Notes: generated from the letters alone by a model not told the origin. Numbered from the stretch's first letter, positions 1-8,450 are shown. The stretch: 64,000 nt of DNA from Arthrobacter sp. D5-1 (GCF_017357425.1 NZ_CP014571.1:496001-560000); one strand, 5' to 3'. Numbers and translations: made by a program.

Positions 1-1232
1 CGCTGAACCGTATTGCCGAAAGCCTCCGCGGGGCCACGCTCCCGTTCCTGGCGGGCAGCGCCCTGGTCATCTTCACTGAGGACTGCACTGGCCGGCCCCA
101 GAAAAAGGCGGGCGATGAGGGCATCGTCAGCCGTGTTTCCATCACAGAATTGGACCGGCTGAGGGCAGCGATGCCGGGGGAGGATCCGTGGCGCACTTCT
201 GCGGTCATCGCGGGTAGGGAGCGGGAGGTTCTCGCCTTGGGCTACGCGCCCAGCCAAGCGCTGTTGGTCCTGACAGACCCCTCCATGACTGCCGGACTGG
301 AAAGGTCGGACGGTTCGGAAGCGGAAGAGGAGGCTCTCCGTCTTCTCACCTACCTATGGCGATTAACCGCCCGACGCATCCATGAAAAAGTGACCGACGC
401 GCCGCCGTCGTACCTTTTGGAATCGCGGGCCGCATCCGCTGAGCGGATCCGAGTGACGGCCGAGTTGGTAGACCAGCACTCCACCACCCTCGAAACCCTG
501 CTCGCTGCCCTGCGGTCGACGTCAATGAACGACGCCGCGGCGCGCGCCTCCGTGACTGACCTCGCCGTCAAAGCCCTGGTGGATCTGCGCACACTCAGCG
601 ACCGCACCAGCGACCTGGTGGAAGAACCGGTAGCGACGGCTTTCGAGCGGCTGCGCGAGGACCTCCGGCCCCTGATGCACTTCAGCAATATCGACATCCA
701 GTTCATCGAGCCACCCGCCAACGGTCGTGCACTCCCTGGCGAAGTGGCCCATGCCGCGCGTGCCGTTGTCCGCGGGCTGGTCCTGGCCATTGCGGAGCAA
801 CCGGACGTCCGGAGGGTCCGCGCGCAGTGGGATTGCGATGGCGGGAACCTGTTGATCAACGTCCGCGACGACGGTCTGGGCGCACTCTCGCCGGATTCGC
901 CCAGCATTGCCCGGCTGCAACAGCGGGTGCAGGCCGTTGACGGGCGGATGTCCCTTGAAGTGATGCAGGGCTGGGGCGCGGACATTTCCGTCGTGCTGCC
1001 GCTGGATCCACCGCCAGCCCCCGGCGGCGATGTAGCCGTCTGGGATCTGGCACCACGCGAGCTGGAGGTCCTGCAGTTGCTAACCTCTGGGCAGCGGAAC
1101 CGGAGCATCGCCGGTGCCCTCCACATCAGTGAAAACACAGTGAAGTTCCACATCCGGAATCTCTTCCGGAAACTCGACGTGCGTTCCAGGGCGGAGGCAA
1201 TTGCCTTGGCGCACTCGGCAGGGCTGCGGTAA
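1..1232 (+). CDS. LuxR-type regulator with histidine-kinase-like core (5' end outside window)
   Basis: The frame is open to the left edge, so the N-terminus is missing. What remains is about 410 codons ending in a LuxR/GerE helix-turn-helix: LAPRELEVLQLLTSG, then SENTVKFHIRNLFRKLDV, the usual C-terminal DNA-binding domain. Before it lies a stretch resembling a NarX-type kinase core. The helix with ERIRVTAELVDQH sits where HisKA_3 has its phospho-acceptor His, but the His of the LHD motif is Val here. A later segment with VRDDGLGALSP, RLQQRVQAVDGRMSLE and GWGADISVVLPL looks like an HATPase domain. I infer a sensor-like ATP-binding module fused to the DNA-binding output, probably without kinase activity. 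Ligand and targets are unknown. Confidence 0.8.
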   Translation, partial: LNRIAESLRGATLPFLAGSALVIFTEDCTGRPQKKAGDEGIVSRVSITELDRLRAAMPGEDPWRTSAVIAGREREVLALGYAPSQALLVLTDPSMTAGLERSDGSEAEEEALRLLTYLWRLTARRIHEKVTDAPPSYLLESRAASAERIRVTAELVDQHSTTLETLLAALRSTSMNDAAARASVTDLAVKALVDLRTLSDRTSDLVEEPVATAFERLREDLRPLMHFSNIDIQFIEPPANGRALPGEVAHAARAVVRGLVLAIAEQPDVRRVRAQWDCDGGNLLINVRDDGLGALSPDSPSIARLQQRVQAVDGRMSLEVMQGWGADISVVLPLDPPPAPGGDVAVWDLAPRELEVLQLLTSGQRNRSIAGALHISENTVKFHIRNLFRKLDVRSRAEAIALAHSAGLR

Positions 1233-1416
1233 TTGAATGTAGTTCGAAAGCGCCGGCGAGCTGGTTGCGTTGTCCGGGAATACCGGCTGATGCGCAAGAT
1301 TTTGCTGCAAGCGCTCGACGGACGGAGGTACCCGCCGTCGACCGTTTCACTTTGGACACCATGCCACTCGGTGACAGCACGTGACGGGAGGCCCAACACT
1401 TCCTACGATTAGGCCT

Positions 1417-2154
1417 ATGGAACCCAACGGGAGTGCCGAACACATCCGAAGCTTGCATGAGTTGGTGGTTGGCAGCTCGGACATCCACGCGATCCTCAAC
1501 GGTGTGACCGGCTTCGCGGCCGATGCGATGAGCAAAGTTGCCGGTGAAAATATCGACTGTGCACTCACGCTGCGCCGCCGCAAGCGCACCGCCACCGTTG
1601 CGGGCAGCAGTGCGAGGGCGGTGCATCTGGACAAGATCGAACAGTCCCTGGGGCAGGGCCCCTGCCTGGAAGCGCTGGACGCGGGCCGTCCGGTGCTGCT
1701 GGCAGACGTTGCCACCGACACCAGTTGGCCGGAGTACAGCCGGGCCTTGGCTGCTGAGGGTATTCACTCCGCCTTGGGCGTACCCATGGACCTGGGCGAA
1801 ACATCCCAGGCGGTCATTAACTTCTTTGCTCCCAACGCCGGTACTTTCACGCAGGCTGTGATCGACGAAGCTGCCGCTTTTACGGAGGTTACCGGCAGTA
1901 CGTTGCGTCTGGCCATCAGGATCGAAACCGTGGAGCAACTCAACGCGGACCTGAAGACAGCAATGTCTTCCAGGACTGTTATCGACCTGGCCTGTGGGGT
2001 CATCATGGCCCAGAGCCGATGCACCCAGGACGAAGCCTTCGAGTTCCTGACCAAAGCTTCCAGCCACAGGAACCAGAAACTGCATGCCGTCGCATCGGAC
2101 ATCATCGCCCACTTGAGTGGCACCACCGAAAACCACCTGCGGTTCGAGGACTAA
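1417..2154 (+). CDS. GAF and ANTAR domain protein (putative RNA-binding antiterminator)
   Basis: The protein has 245 residues from the ATG at 1417; an in-frame GTG at 1381 is an alternative and neither has a convincing ribosome site. Residues about 15-150 form a GAF-like sensor domain (EQSLGQGPCLEALDAGRPV, HSALGVPMDLG). Residues about 170-235 match an ANTAR domain (LKTAMSSRTVIDLACGVIMAQ, then CTQDEAFEFLTKAS), which in known members binds paired stem-loops in mRNA to prevent termination. It follows the LuxR-type gene by about 180 bp on the same strand. The signal it senses and its RNA targets cannot be told from the sequence. Confidence 0.88.
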   Translation: MEPNGSAEHIRSLHELVVGSSDIHAILNGVTGFAADAMSKVAGENIDCALTLRRRKRTATVAGSSARAVHLDKIEQSLGQGPCLEALDAGRPVLLADVATDTSWPEYSRALAAEGIHSALGVPMDLGETSQAVINFFAPNAGTFTQAVIDEAAAFTEVTGSTLRLAIRIETVEQLNADLKTAMSSRTVIDLACGVIMAQSRCTQDEAFEFLTKASSHRNQKLHAVASDIIAHLSGTTENHLRFED

Positions 2155-2191
2155 ACCGTGTTAGGTGAATGAAGCCAGCGGTACAACCCCA

Positions 2192-2476
2192 TCAGCAGAT
2201 CCACAATCTGCTCCCGCTCCCGCCGTCGGGCGTCTTGTCTTGGAAGGGGATGGGGCCAGGCGCAGCAGGCGCAGTGGTACTTTCGAGGATCTTTTTCGTC
2301 CGGGGCCGGGCCACCAGCAACGCGGCGAAAGGTGCCAACAAGAGCAGGAGGGTCACCGCGCCAACCCCGGCCACACCGGCCAGGAACACCAATCCCGCCA
2401 TGAACAAGAGGTGGATATCCGGTGCGTCGGTAAACGCAGGGGAGGCCGTCATGGCCATTCCGTTGGGTGACTTCAC
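2192..2476 (-). CDS. Small membrane protein, unknown function
   Basis: An ORF of 94 residues with a GTG start preceded by AGGAG at suitable spacing. Third-position GC is high, as in neighbouring genes. Residues about 23-55 form one long or two short hydrophobic segments (LLFMAGLVFLAGVAGVG, then LLLLLAPFAALLVA), followed by a basic stretch and a Pro/Gly-rich tail ending in Cys. I do not recognise a family. It is convergent with the GAF-ANTAR gene. Confidence 0.5.
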   Translation of the reverse strand: MKSPNGMAMTASPAFTDAPDIHLLFMAGLVFLAGVAGVGAVTLLLLLAPFAALLVARPRTKKILESTTAPAAPGPIPFQDKTPDGGSGSRLWIC

Positions 2477-2944
2477 ATCATGCTCCTGGGCGCATCCGTT
2501 GGGTGTTTTTCTGTCTACTGATATGTGGGCGGGTCAACGGAAATGTGATGCCGTTCCTGGAAGCGTTGTTGTTCAGTGGTAAGGATCTTCGGGCTGGCGC
2601 TGAATGCGAGGCAGCCCCTGTCAAGAATTTCTCCAAACGCCGCGTCACGTTTCCGCAGGTCAACGCACATATTGAGTGCCCATGTCGTTGAACCGCGGAC
2701 TGCGCCGTTGCCCTTTTCGGCTGCGTTGCGGTTCACCGACGGAGTTGGCAGCGATGGGTGGGGCGGGTTCTGGGGCCCGCCCGGGGCGCCGTCGCTGCGT
2801 AAACCGGGCTAGTGCGGTCGGTCGTCTGAGTCGCGACCGGCCGCACGATCCGGTTATCAGCAGCATTGTGAGCGCCACCGGAAGCCCACCGCCAGCGGGT
2901 CCGGACTATGGTGCATGGTCCTGCAGTGAACCTAGACTGACCGC
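2477..2944. other. 468-bp intergenic region without a convincing gene
   Basis: Only short overlapping frames without ribosome sites or recognisable domains occur here. The notable content is GC-rich dyad symmetry: a 7-bp inverted repeat at 2761-2782 and a 13-bp stem at 2812-2846. It probably holds the promoter of the lipoprotein gene to its right. Confidence 0.5.
2812..2846. other. Strong stem-loop upstream of lipoprotein gene
   Basis: GTGCGG-T-CGGTCG pairs with CGACCG-G-CCGCAC around a 9-nt loop, giving 13 pairs including one G-T. It ends about 100 bp before the lipoprotein start and has no T-tract, so it is not an obvious terminator. Operator, leader structure or chance in GC-rich DNA are all possible. 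Confidence 0.4.
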
Positions 2945-3331
2945 ATGGCGCAGGCCCAGACCCAGACCCGCATTGTCCGCGTTGTTTCCCTGGCATTCTT
3001 GGCTGCTGCTTTCCTGGCGGGCTGCGTGGGAAGCGGCACCAGCCCGTTCGTCGGAGTCTGGGGTGATACCAGTGACGCCAAGCAGCCCTCCCTTGACATG
3101 AAGTCAGACGGAAGTGCCACCGGAACGGATGGTTGCAACAGGCTTGTCGGCTCCTGGAAAGAGGACGGAAAAACCGTATCGTTCGGAGGTTTTTCGTCTA
3201 CTCGGATGGCTTGCCAAGGCGTTGACACATGGCTCTCGAACGCTGCCACCGCCAAGATCCAGGAAGACGGAAAACTGGCTGTTTTCGGCCAAGGCGGGGA
3301 TCAGATCGGCACGCTGGCTGCCGGCAAGTAG
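2945..3331 (+). CDS. META-domain-like secreted lipoprotein
   Basis: The product has 128 residues. The N-terminus is a lipoprotein signal peptide: charged start, hydrophobic VVSLAFLAAAF, lipobox FLAGC with Cys27. The mature part (FVGVWGD, LDMKSDGSATGTDGCNRLVGSW, VSFGGFSSTRMAC) resembles the META/HslJ-like fold, a small beta-barrel with a conserved GCNR-like turn found in envelope proteins. It is probably lipid-anchored on the outer face of the membrane. Its exact role is unknown, and it stands alone between a long intergenic region and a convergent MFS gene. Confidence 0.8.
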   Translation: MAQAQTQTRIVRVVSLAFLAAAFLAGCVGSGTSPFVGVWGDTSDAKQPSLDMKSDGSATGTDGCNRLVGSWKEDGKTVSFGGFSSTRMACQGVDTWLSNAATAKIQEDGKLAVFGQGGDQIGTLAAGK

Positions 3332-3403
3332 CACGGGCTGGGAGCAGGCGCCTGGAGACGGTGTTACCCGGCAGGGCGGTAGAGCAACGTGGTGGTGCCC
3401 ACG

Positions 3404-4708
3404 CTACACAGCGTCTGGCTGGGTGTCTGCAGTCTCAGCATCGGAGCTGCCCGACGTCAAGGGATGCTGGATCTCATCCGTCATCATGCGTGCCACGAAG
3501 AGGGCAACAAAGGCCATGATGGGGCACGCCAAACCACCGACGAAGAAGATCAGCCAGATCGGAACCACTTCCGCCATGGGGCCGGCGAGGGCCATGGAAA
3601 CCGGCATCAGAGCCAGGGAAACAAAGAAGTCCAGGCTGGAAATCCGGCCCAGCAGATGCCGTGGCACGCGACGCTGCAGCAACGTTCCCCAGATGACGGT
3701 GCCGATCCCCTCTGTGACTCCGAAGATCAGCATGGCAGCGCCGAGCATCCAAAAGCTGTTCATGAACCCAATGGCCGCCACGGGCAGGCTGCCGAGGCCC
3801 CACGTCAGCACCATCACTGTGAGGTAGCGGCGGGGCAGACGAAAGGATGCGGTAGCCAGCGCGGCGATGGCGCTTCCTACGCCCATGATGGCCAGCAGGA
3901 ACCCGAACATCCTCGAGTCGCCGCCCAATTGGTCCTGGACAACGAACGGCAGCAGGACCTCGATGGGTCCGATCAGGAACAGCACCGACAGGCAGGCCCA
4001 GATCAGGGTCCACAGCAGCCAAGGGGTGCGGATGGTGTAGCTGAACCCTTCCGCGAGGTCCTTGAAGAGGGACGACTTCGCTGGTGTCCCATCGGTACCA
4101 ACCGCGTCCGTTCCCAAAGTTTGCCGGCTCAGGAAGTTCACGATTCCGAACGCCAGCAAATGACACACAGCAACTCCCGCTACAGCGTGTGCCGGTGACA
4201 GCGCTGCCACCAGGATTCCGGCAAGTGCCGGGCCCGCTGCCTGTTGCAGGACCGGCCGCACGGTGCCCTCCAAGCCATTGGCGGCCAAGAGATCGTCGGC
4301 GGGCAGGATACGCGGCAGGATCGCCGAGTACGCCGGAAAGAAGAACGCCTGCCCCACACCCAGGACAAAGGCGCCGATGGCCAGATGCCACAGCTCAAGC
4401 ACGTCAAGCATGGCCAGCGCCGTGATGGTCGCGATGACTGCCAGGTTGGCGCCTTCTACCGCAATAATCAGGAGCCGTTGAGGGAGCCTGTCGGCCGCAA
4501 TGCCTCCGGCCAGCACGAAACCCACCAGGCCCAGGCTGGCAGCAGTGGCCACCAGTGACAGTTCCAACGGACCGCCGCCGAGGTGAATCACCTCGTAGAC
4601 CATCGCCACTGCCCACATGCCCGATCCAAAAATGGAAATGGACAGCGCGGAAATCAGCACACGGAATTCCCGGTGCGCAAACGGACGCAGCGCTCTTAAC
4701 GCAGCCAT
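3404..4708 (-). CDS. MFS transporter (drug-exporter-like)
   Basis: The protein has 434 residues and about twelve hydrophobic segments. It shows the MFS loop after helix 2 (AGGIAADRLPQRLLI) and a related loop in the second half, as in the MFS_3/enterobactin-exporter and tetracycline-efflux-like groups. The C-terminal tail is polar and acidic. The start is ATG with no alternative needed. Substrate cannot be assigned, and neighbours give no hint beyond a small acidic ORF upstream on the same strand. Confidence 0.85.
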   Translation of the reverse strand: MAALRALRPFAHREFRVLISALSISIFGSGMWAVAMVYEVIHLGGGPLELSLVATAASLGLVGFVLAGGIAADRLPQRLLIIAVEGANLAVIATITALAMLDVLELWHLAIGAFVLGVGQAFFFPAYSAILPRILPADDLLAANGLEGTVRPVLQQAAGPALAGILVAALSPAHAVAGVAVCHLLAFGIVNFLSRQTLGTDAVGTDGTPAKSSLFKDLAEGFSYTIRTPWLLWTLIWACLSVLFLIGPIEVLLPFVVQDQLGGDSRMFGFLLAIMGVGSAIAALATASFRLPRRYLTVMVLTWGLGSLPVAAIGFMNSFWMLGAAMLIFGVTEGIGTVIWGTLLQRRVPRHLLGRISSLDFFVSLALMPVSMALAGPMAEVVPIWLIFFVGGLACPIMAFVALFVARMMTDEIQHPLTSGSSDAETADTQPDAV

Positions 4709-4782
4709 TTCACCAGCCTAGACCTGGGCGTTGGCGCTGTGGAAGGCGCGCCTGCCAATGGCGCGTGCGGTAGGAACCCGGG

Positions 4783-4947
4783 TTATGAAGCGCCCGACGG
4801 CGGCACGTCGTCGTCGATATCCGGGCCTTCCGCCGGATCCTGGCTGTGGATGCCGGTATCGTGCGAAACCCAGCCTTCGGTTTCACCCTCCGCCGGGGCG
4901 TCGGTGTGGTGTCGGATAACGTGTTCGTTCTTTTCCGAGGCGTTCAT
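4783..4947 (-). CDS. Small acidic protein, unknown function
   Basis: This short ORF of 54 residues has an ATG preceded by AGGAAG at about 7-9 nt, better translation signals than most surrounding frames. The product is hydrophilic, His-rich near the start (NEHVIRHHTDAP) and acidic at the end (PDIDDDVPPSG), with no membrane segment or Cys. It may be an intrinsically disordered small protein. I do not recognise the family. Confidence 0.5.
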   Translation of the reverse strand: MNASEKNEHVIRHHTDAPAEGETEGWVSHDTGIHSQDPAEGPDIDDDVPPSGAS

Positions 4948-5145
4948 AACGGATACTTCCTGTCCTGGGTGGACTGCTTCCGTGAGTGCCCCCAGTCTAC
5001 GCCGCGGGAGCTCTGCTGGGACGTCCGCTGTGCGCGGAATAGTATCCACATAGCACCCCGTGGAGGTCTCGCAGGTCAGGGGCGTGGCATAGGCTGAATC
5101 CAGCAGTTCCCAGTATGACGACCCAGCTGCCAAGGAGAGGTGAAG

Positions 5146-5979
5146 ATGCCCAAGCGACCCAACCCGGCGGTGAAAATCGCCCAAGAGACAGCCCATAACG
5201 CAGTCTTTGATCAGGAAGGCAACACCAAGCCCGGCGTCCATAATGTCCTGCTGAAGGCTGTCGAGGTCCAGCGCCCCTTGGTGCTGGCCAACCTGCGCAG
5301 GCTGCAGCGCAGACACCCCCATGACACCCCGGCCCAACTCGCAGCGAAACTGGAGCGCCACTACTTGCTCGCCATCTCCGGTGGAGGTGCAGCGGTGGGT
5401 GCAACGGCCGTCGTTCCCGGCATCGGAACTGCAGCGTCCCTGGGACTTTCCGCGCTCGCCACCGTGGGCTTCCTGGAGACTACCGCCCTCTATGCGTCGT
5501 CCTTGGCGGAGCTCCACGGAATCCGGCTTACTGATCCCGTACGTGCGCAAACCATGGTCATGGCCATCATGCTGGGCGAAGAAGGCACGTCCATGCTCGG
5601 GGCACTGAGTGGCCAATCGCTCGGCCGCGGAAAGGGCGTAACCAACGCTTGGGGCAGGACCCTCACCAAGAAGATTCCGGGAAGCGGCTTTGGCGTCATC
5701 CGCGACTCCATCCAGCGGGCCTTCCTCAAGAACCTTGTGAAGCGCCAGGGGACCGCGTTCCTGGGCCGTGCCCTGCCTTTCGGCGTGGGCGCTGTGGTGG
5801 GTGGTGCCGGCAACCTCATGATGGGCCGCGCCGTGGTCTCCACCGCCAAGGAAGCCTTCGGCCCCCTGCCCGATACCATCCCGGGTGAGTTGCTTCCCAA
5901 TGCACCAAAGAATGGCGTCGCTCCCGAAGCGGCAGAAACCCTCACGCTGGAAGGCGGTAACAGTGGACCTGAACGCTGA
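5146..5979 (+). CDS. Conserved protein of unknown function with central membrane-like segment
   Basis: The protein has 277 residues from the ATG at 5146, chosen because AAGGAGAGG ends 5 nt upstream; the GTG at 5140 lies inside that site. After a basic N-terminal third (LRRLQRRHPHDTPAQLAAKLERHY), residues about 80-120 are glycine/alanine-rich and hydrophobic (AISGGGAAVGATAVVPGIG, then LGLSALATVGFLETTALYAS). A second such stretch follows at about 205-225 (LPFGVGAVVGGAGNLMMG). This suggests membrane association. It overlaps the start of pxpA by 17 bp, so the two are probably co-translated. Function unknown. Confidence 0.75.
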   Translation: MPKRPNPAVKIAQETAHNAVFDQEGNTKPGVHNVLLKAVEVQRPLVLANLRRLQRRHPHDTPAQLAAKLERHYLLAISGGGAAVGATAVVPGIGTAASLGLSALATVGFLETTALYASSLAELHGIRLTDPVRAQTMVMAIMLGEEGTSMLGALSGQSLGRGKGVTNAWGRTLTKKIPGSGFGVIRDSIQRAFLKNLVKRQGTAFLGRALPFGVGAVVGGAGNLMMGRAVVSTAKEAFGPLPDTIPGELLPNAPKNGVAPEAAETLTLEGGNSGPER

Positions 5980-6712
5980 CCTCGGGGAGTCCTTCGGCTC
6001 CTGGACCATGGGTGATGATGCCTCGATGTTCCGCATCGTGAGCAGTGCCAACGTGGCCTGTGGCTTCCACGCCGGTGATCCTCTCACCATGTTGGACAGC
6101 TGCAGGGCGGCGTTTGAACTGGATGTCCGAGTAGGAGCGCACGTGGGCTACCGGGACTTGGCGGGCTTCGGCCGGCGTTCCCTGGACATGACCTTCGACG
6201 AACTCTTCGGCGACGTTTTGTATCAACTCGGCGCCCTCGATGGAATGGCCCACGCTGTGGGAGCGTCGGTGGATTACGTGAAGCCGCATGGCGCGCTCTA
6301 CAACCGGATTGTCCGTGATGCCGAGCAGGCCGAAGCCGTGGTCGCGGCCGTCCACGCTTACGATCCCGGGCTGCCCGTGCTTGGCTTGCCGGGCTCCGAA
6401 TGGCTGAAGCTCGCAGAAGAATCCGGTCATCCAGTATTCCGCGAGGCGTTCGTGGACCGTGCCTATCTTCCGGACGGCACACTTGTACCCCGTAGCCAGG
6501 ACGGCGCAGTGCTGCATGACCCCGCTGCGGTGGTGGCTCAGGCCGTAAGGCTGGCAACGCGCAAGGAAATCCTCGCCATCGACGGAACTGTTGTCCCAGT
6601 AGTGGCTGATTCCTTGTGCATTCACGGAGACACGCCGGGGGCTGTCAATATGGTCGCTGCTGTCCGGGAAGGTCTTGAGCAGGCCGGTGTGCCGATTGAG
6701 GCGTTCGCATAG
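5963..6712 (+). CDS. pxpA: 5-oxoprolinase subunit A (LamB/YcsF family)
   Basis: The product has 249 residues, the usual length for PxpA. The GTG start is chosen because GGAAGGCGG lies 5 nt upstream and the protein then begins VDLNADLGESFGSW, the canonical N-terminus. Other family motifs are NVACGFHAGDP, GAHVGYRDLAGFGRR, VKPHGALYN and DSLCIHGDTPGA. PxpA works with PxpB and PxpC to open 5-oxoproline to glutamate with ATP. Here the next gene is a pxpC-like gene and there is no room for pxpB, so a complete complex cannot be made from this locus alone. Confidence 0.92.
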   Translation: MDLNADLGESFGSWTMGDDASMFRIVSSANVACGFHAGDPLTMLDSCRAAFELDVRVGAHVGYRDLAGFGRRSLDMTFDELFGDVLYQLGALDGMAHAVGASVDYVKPHGALYNRIVRDAEQAEAVVAAVHAYDPGLPVLGLPGSEWLKLAEESGHPVFREAFVDRAYLPDGTLVPRSQDGAVLHDPAAVVAQAVRLATRKEILAIDGTVVPVVADSLCIHGDTPGAVNMVAAVREGLEQAGVPIEAFA

Positions 6713-6766
6713 GGCTGATGCTGTGTAGGCAACGTTCTGCTGGTTCGTGAAGGAGGAGTCTGCCGG

Positions 6767-7579
6767 ATGAGTGCACTGGTGGTGGTCCCCGGAACGCTGA
6801 CGCTTGCCCTCAAGCCCGATCAAGCCCTTGACCGGAGGTCCCTGCACCTGGCGAACGCCTTGCTGGGAAATCCTGAACATGAGGCCGGACTCGAAGTGCT
6901 GGTGGGCGGACTGAGGCTCAGGTTCGTGACGGGATCGGCTGTCGCAGTCACAGGCGCCGAGGGTGTGGTGACGCTCAACGGTTCAGAATTTCCGCTGAAC
7001 AAAGCTGTCAGGGTAGCTCCCGGAGCAGTGTTGGATTTCGGGCCGGCGTTGTTTGGGATCCGTTATTACGTAGGGGTCCAAGGTGGTGTGTCGGCGCCCA
7101 GCCAGGCGCTGTCGGCCGGTGAGTACGTGACGTTCGGAAAGCCACACGGCCAGGGTTTCCCTGAGGCCAACCACCCCGCCCGGCGGGCACTGGACCCCGA
7201 GCGACCGGTAGTTGCCAGGGTTTCGCGTGTGCCAGAGGGGCCGGATGACCCGCAGGCTCCGAATATCGACGCCGGCACGTGGCTTCGATTGACCACGGAA
7301 CCGTGGACTCTCTCGCCGAAATTGGACCGCGTGGGTGCGCGATTGATGGGTCGGCCCCTTGAGGTTGTGCAAACGGCTCCAGCTGCCGAAACCCAAGCAG
7401 CCCATCCTCAACCGTTGGCCTTGGGCGCAGTGGTGCTGCCGCCGTCGGGCCTTCCCGTCATTGCGTTGGCCGGCCGTCCGGCAGCGGCCAAATCGCCGGT
7501 GATTGCTGTGGTGCGCGACGAAGACCTGGACCTGGTGGGCCAAGCACGGCCAGGGCAGATGGTGCACTTGCTCGGCTGA
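6767..7579 (+). CDS. PxpC-like protein (AHS2 family), apparently degenerate
   Basis: The product has 270 residues, somewhat short for the carboxyltransferase-type subunit of 5-oxoprolinase. Alignable parts remain: ALDRRSLHLANALLGNPE, GLRLRFVTGSAVAVTGA, TEPWTLSPKLDRVGARLMG, QPLALGAVVLPPSGLPVI and GQARPGQMVHL. Features I expect are missing. The N-terminal VQDLGR-type motif is absent, the middle region that normally carries a GSRST-like loop is shortened, and the usual DRQTTGGYP stretch reads GRPAAAKSP. The gene follows pxpA by 54 bp with GGAGGAG before its ATG. I infer loss or change of the original activity. Confidence 0.75.
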   Translation: MSALVVVPGTLTLALKPDQALDRRSLHLANALLGNPEHEAGLEVLVGGLRLRFVTGSAVAVTGAEGVVTLNGSEFPLNKAVRVAPGAVLDFGPALFGIRYYVGVQGGVSAPSQALSAGEYVTFGKPHGQGFPEANHPARRALDPERPVVARVSRVPEGPDDPQAPNIDAGTWLRLTTEPWTLSPKLDRVGARLMGRPLEVVQTAPAAETQAAHPQPLALGAVVLPPSGLPVIALAGRPAAAKSPVIAVVRDEDLDLVGQARPGQMVHLLG

Positions 7580-7614
7580 GAAAACGTGGTGTCGATTTTC
7601 TCGAGGCCGGCATT

Positions 7615-8436
7615 TCATGAGAAATCTCTGCCCCGCCGTTTTTCGGCGAGCCGTTGCACCTGCCACCCATGCACGTCGGCCAGCCACTCCAAAGGAGCGG
7701 ACGGGCCAACCCTCGGATCCTCGGGCTCACGGTCATCTTGCAGCGCCTGCACGTAAGCGCGATCCAGGGCAATGCGTTCCCGCAACTGCCCGGCCAGACC
7801 CACCGAACCGTGGCCAGGGACGACGGCAACAACATCGCCGGCCACGGAATCGAAGAGCCGCAGCGCTTCAAGGTAGTCAGTGAGCGGATCCGCTGCCTCG
7901 AGGTCGAGGAACGGCATCAGGATGTCGGACAGCATGTCGCCGCCTACCAGGACGCCGGCCCCCTCGATCAGGAGCGCTGCGTGGCCAGGGGCGTGGGCTT
8001 GATGCTCCAGAATGCGGACGGTGGGTCCGTCCCATGGGACCTTGACAGTGTCAGCGGGCAGTCCGGAAATGAGGCCGAGCAGTTCCATGGGGATCTCATC
8101 GGCATGCTCCGGAGGCAGCCCCTCGGCTACCTGTTCTTTCCAGTCAGCGGCGGCCAGGACCGACTGGATGGAGGCCGCGCAGCGTGCCGTGCCGTAGCGG
8201 GGCGGGTTGCCGAAGTCAGGATGCCAGAGCACATGGTCCCAGTCGGGGTGTGTGGAGAAGCCGGCCAGGACAGGCTGGCCCAACCCGCGGAGGTCGTCCG
8301 CGATGGCGGCCATTTCGTTGACCGTAATGCCGGGATCGATCAGCAGGACACCGTCCCGGCCCTGCACCACCGTGCAGTTGCTCTGGATGAATTCGCTCTC
8401 GTGAACCAAAACGCCCTCGGCGACGTGCTTCAGCAT
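7615..8436 (-). CDS. MBL-fold metallo-hydrolase
   Basis: The protein has 273 residues with a metallo-beta-lactamase fold: VLLIDPGITVNE, the metal motif THPDWDHVLWH, a later HAPGHAALL, GGDMLSD and VVPGHG. The first motif departs from canonical HxHxDH because the second His is Asp (HPDWDH). This may change metal affinity or reflect a subfamily. The substrate is unknown; hydrolysis of an ester, thioester or lactone would be typical. It is convergent with pxpC and is followed on the same strand by a VOC protein. Confidence 0.85.
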   Translation of the reverse strand: MLKHVAEGVLVHESEFIQSNCTVVQGRDGVLLIDPGITVNEMAAIADDLRGLGQPVLAGFSTHPDWDHVLWHPDFGNPPRYGTARCAASIQSVLAAADWKEQVAEGLPPEHADEIPMELLGLISGLPADTVKVPWDGPTVRILEHQAHAPGHAALLIEGAGVLVGGDMLSDILMPFLDLEAADPLTDYLEALRLFDSVAGDVVAVVPGHGSVGLAGQLRERIALDRAYVQALQDDREPEDPRVGPSAPLEWLADVHGWQVQRLAEKRRGRDFS

Positions 8437-8450
8437 GGAAGCGCCTCCCT

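Noticed and set aside
4783..6090. 435-residue frame on the minus strand
   Set aside because: It runs antisense through the unknown protein and pxpA, whose frames have clear ribosome sites and family motifs. Only its last 54 codons, with their own ATG and ribosome site, are kept as a small gene.
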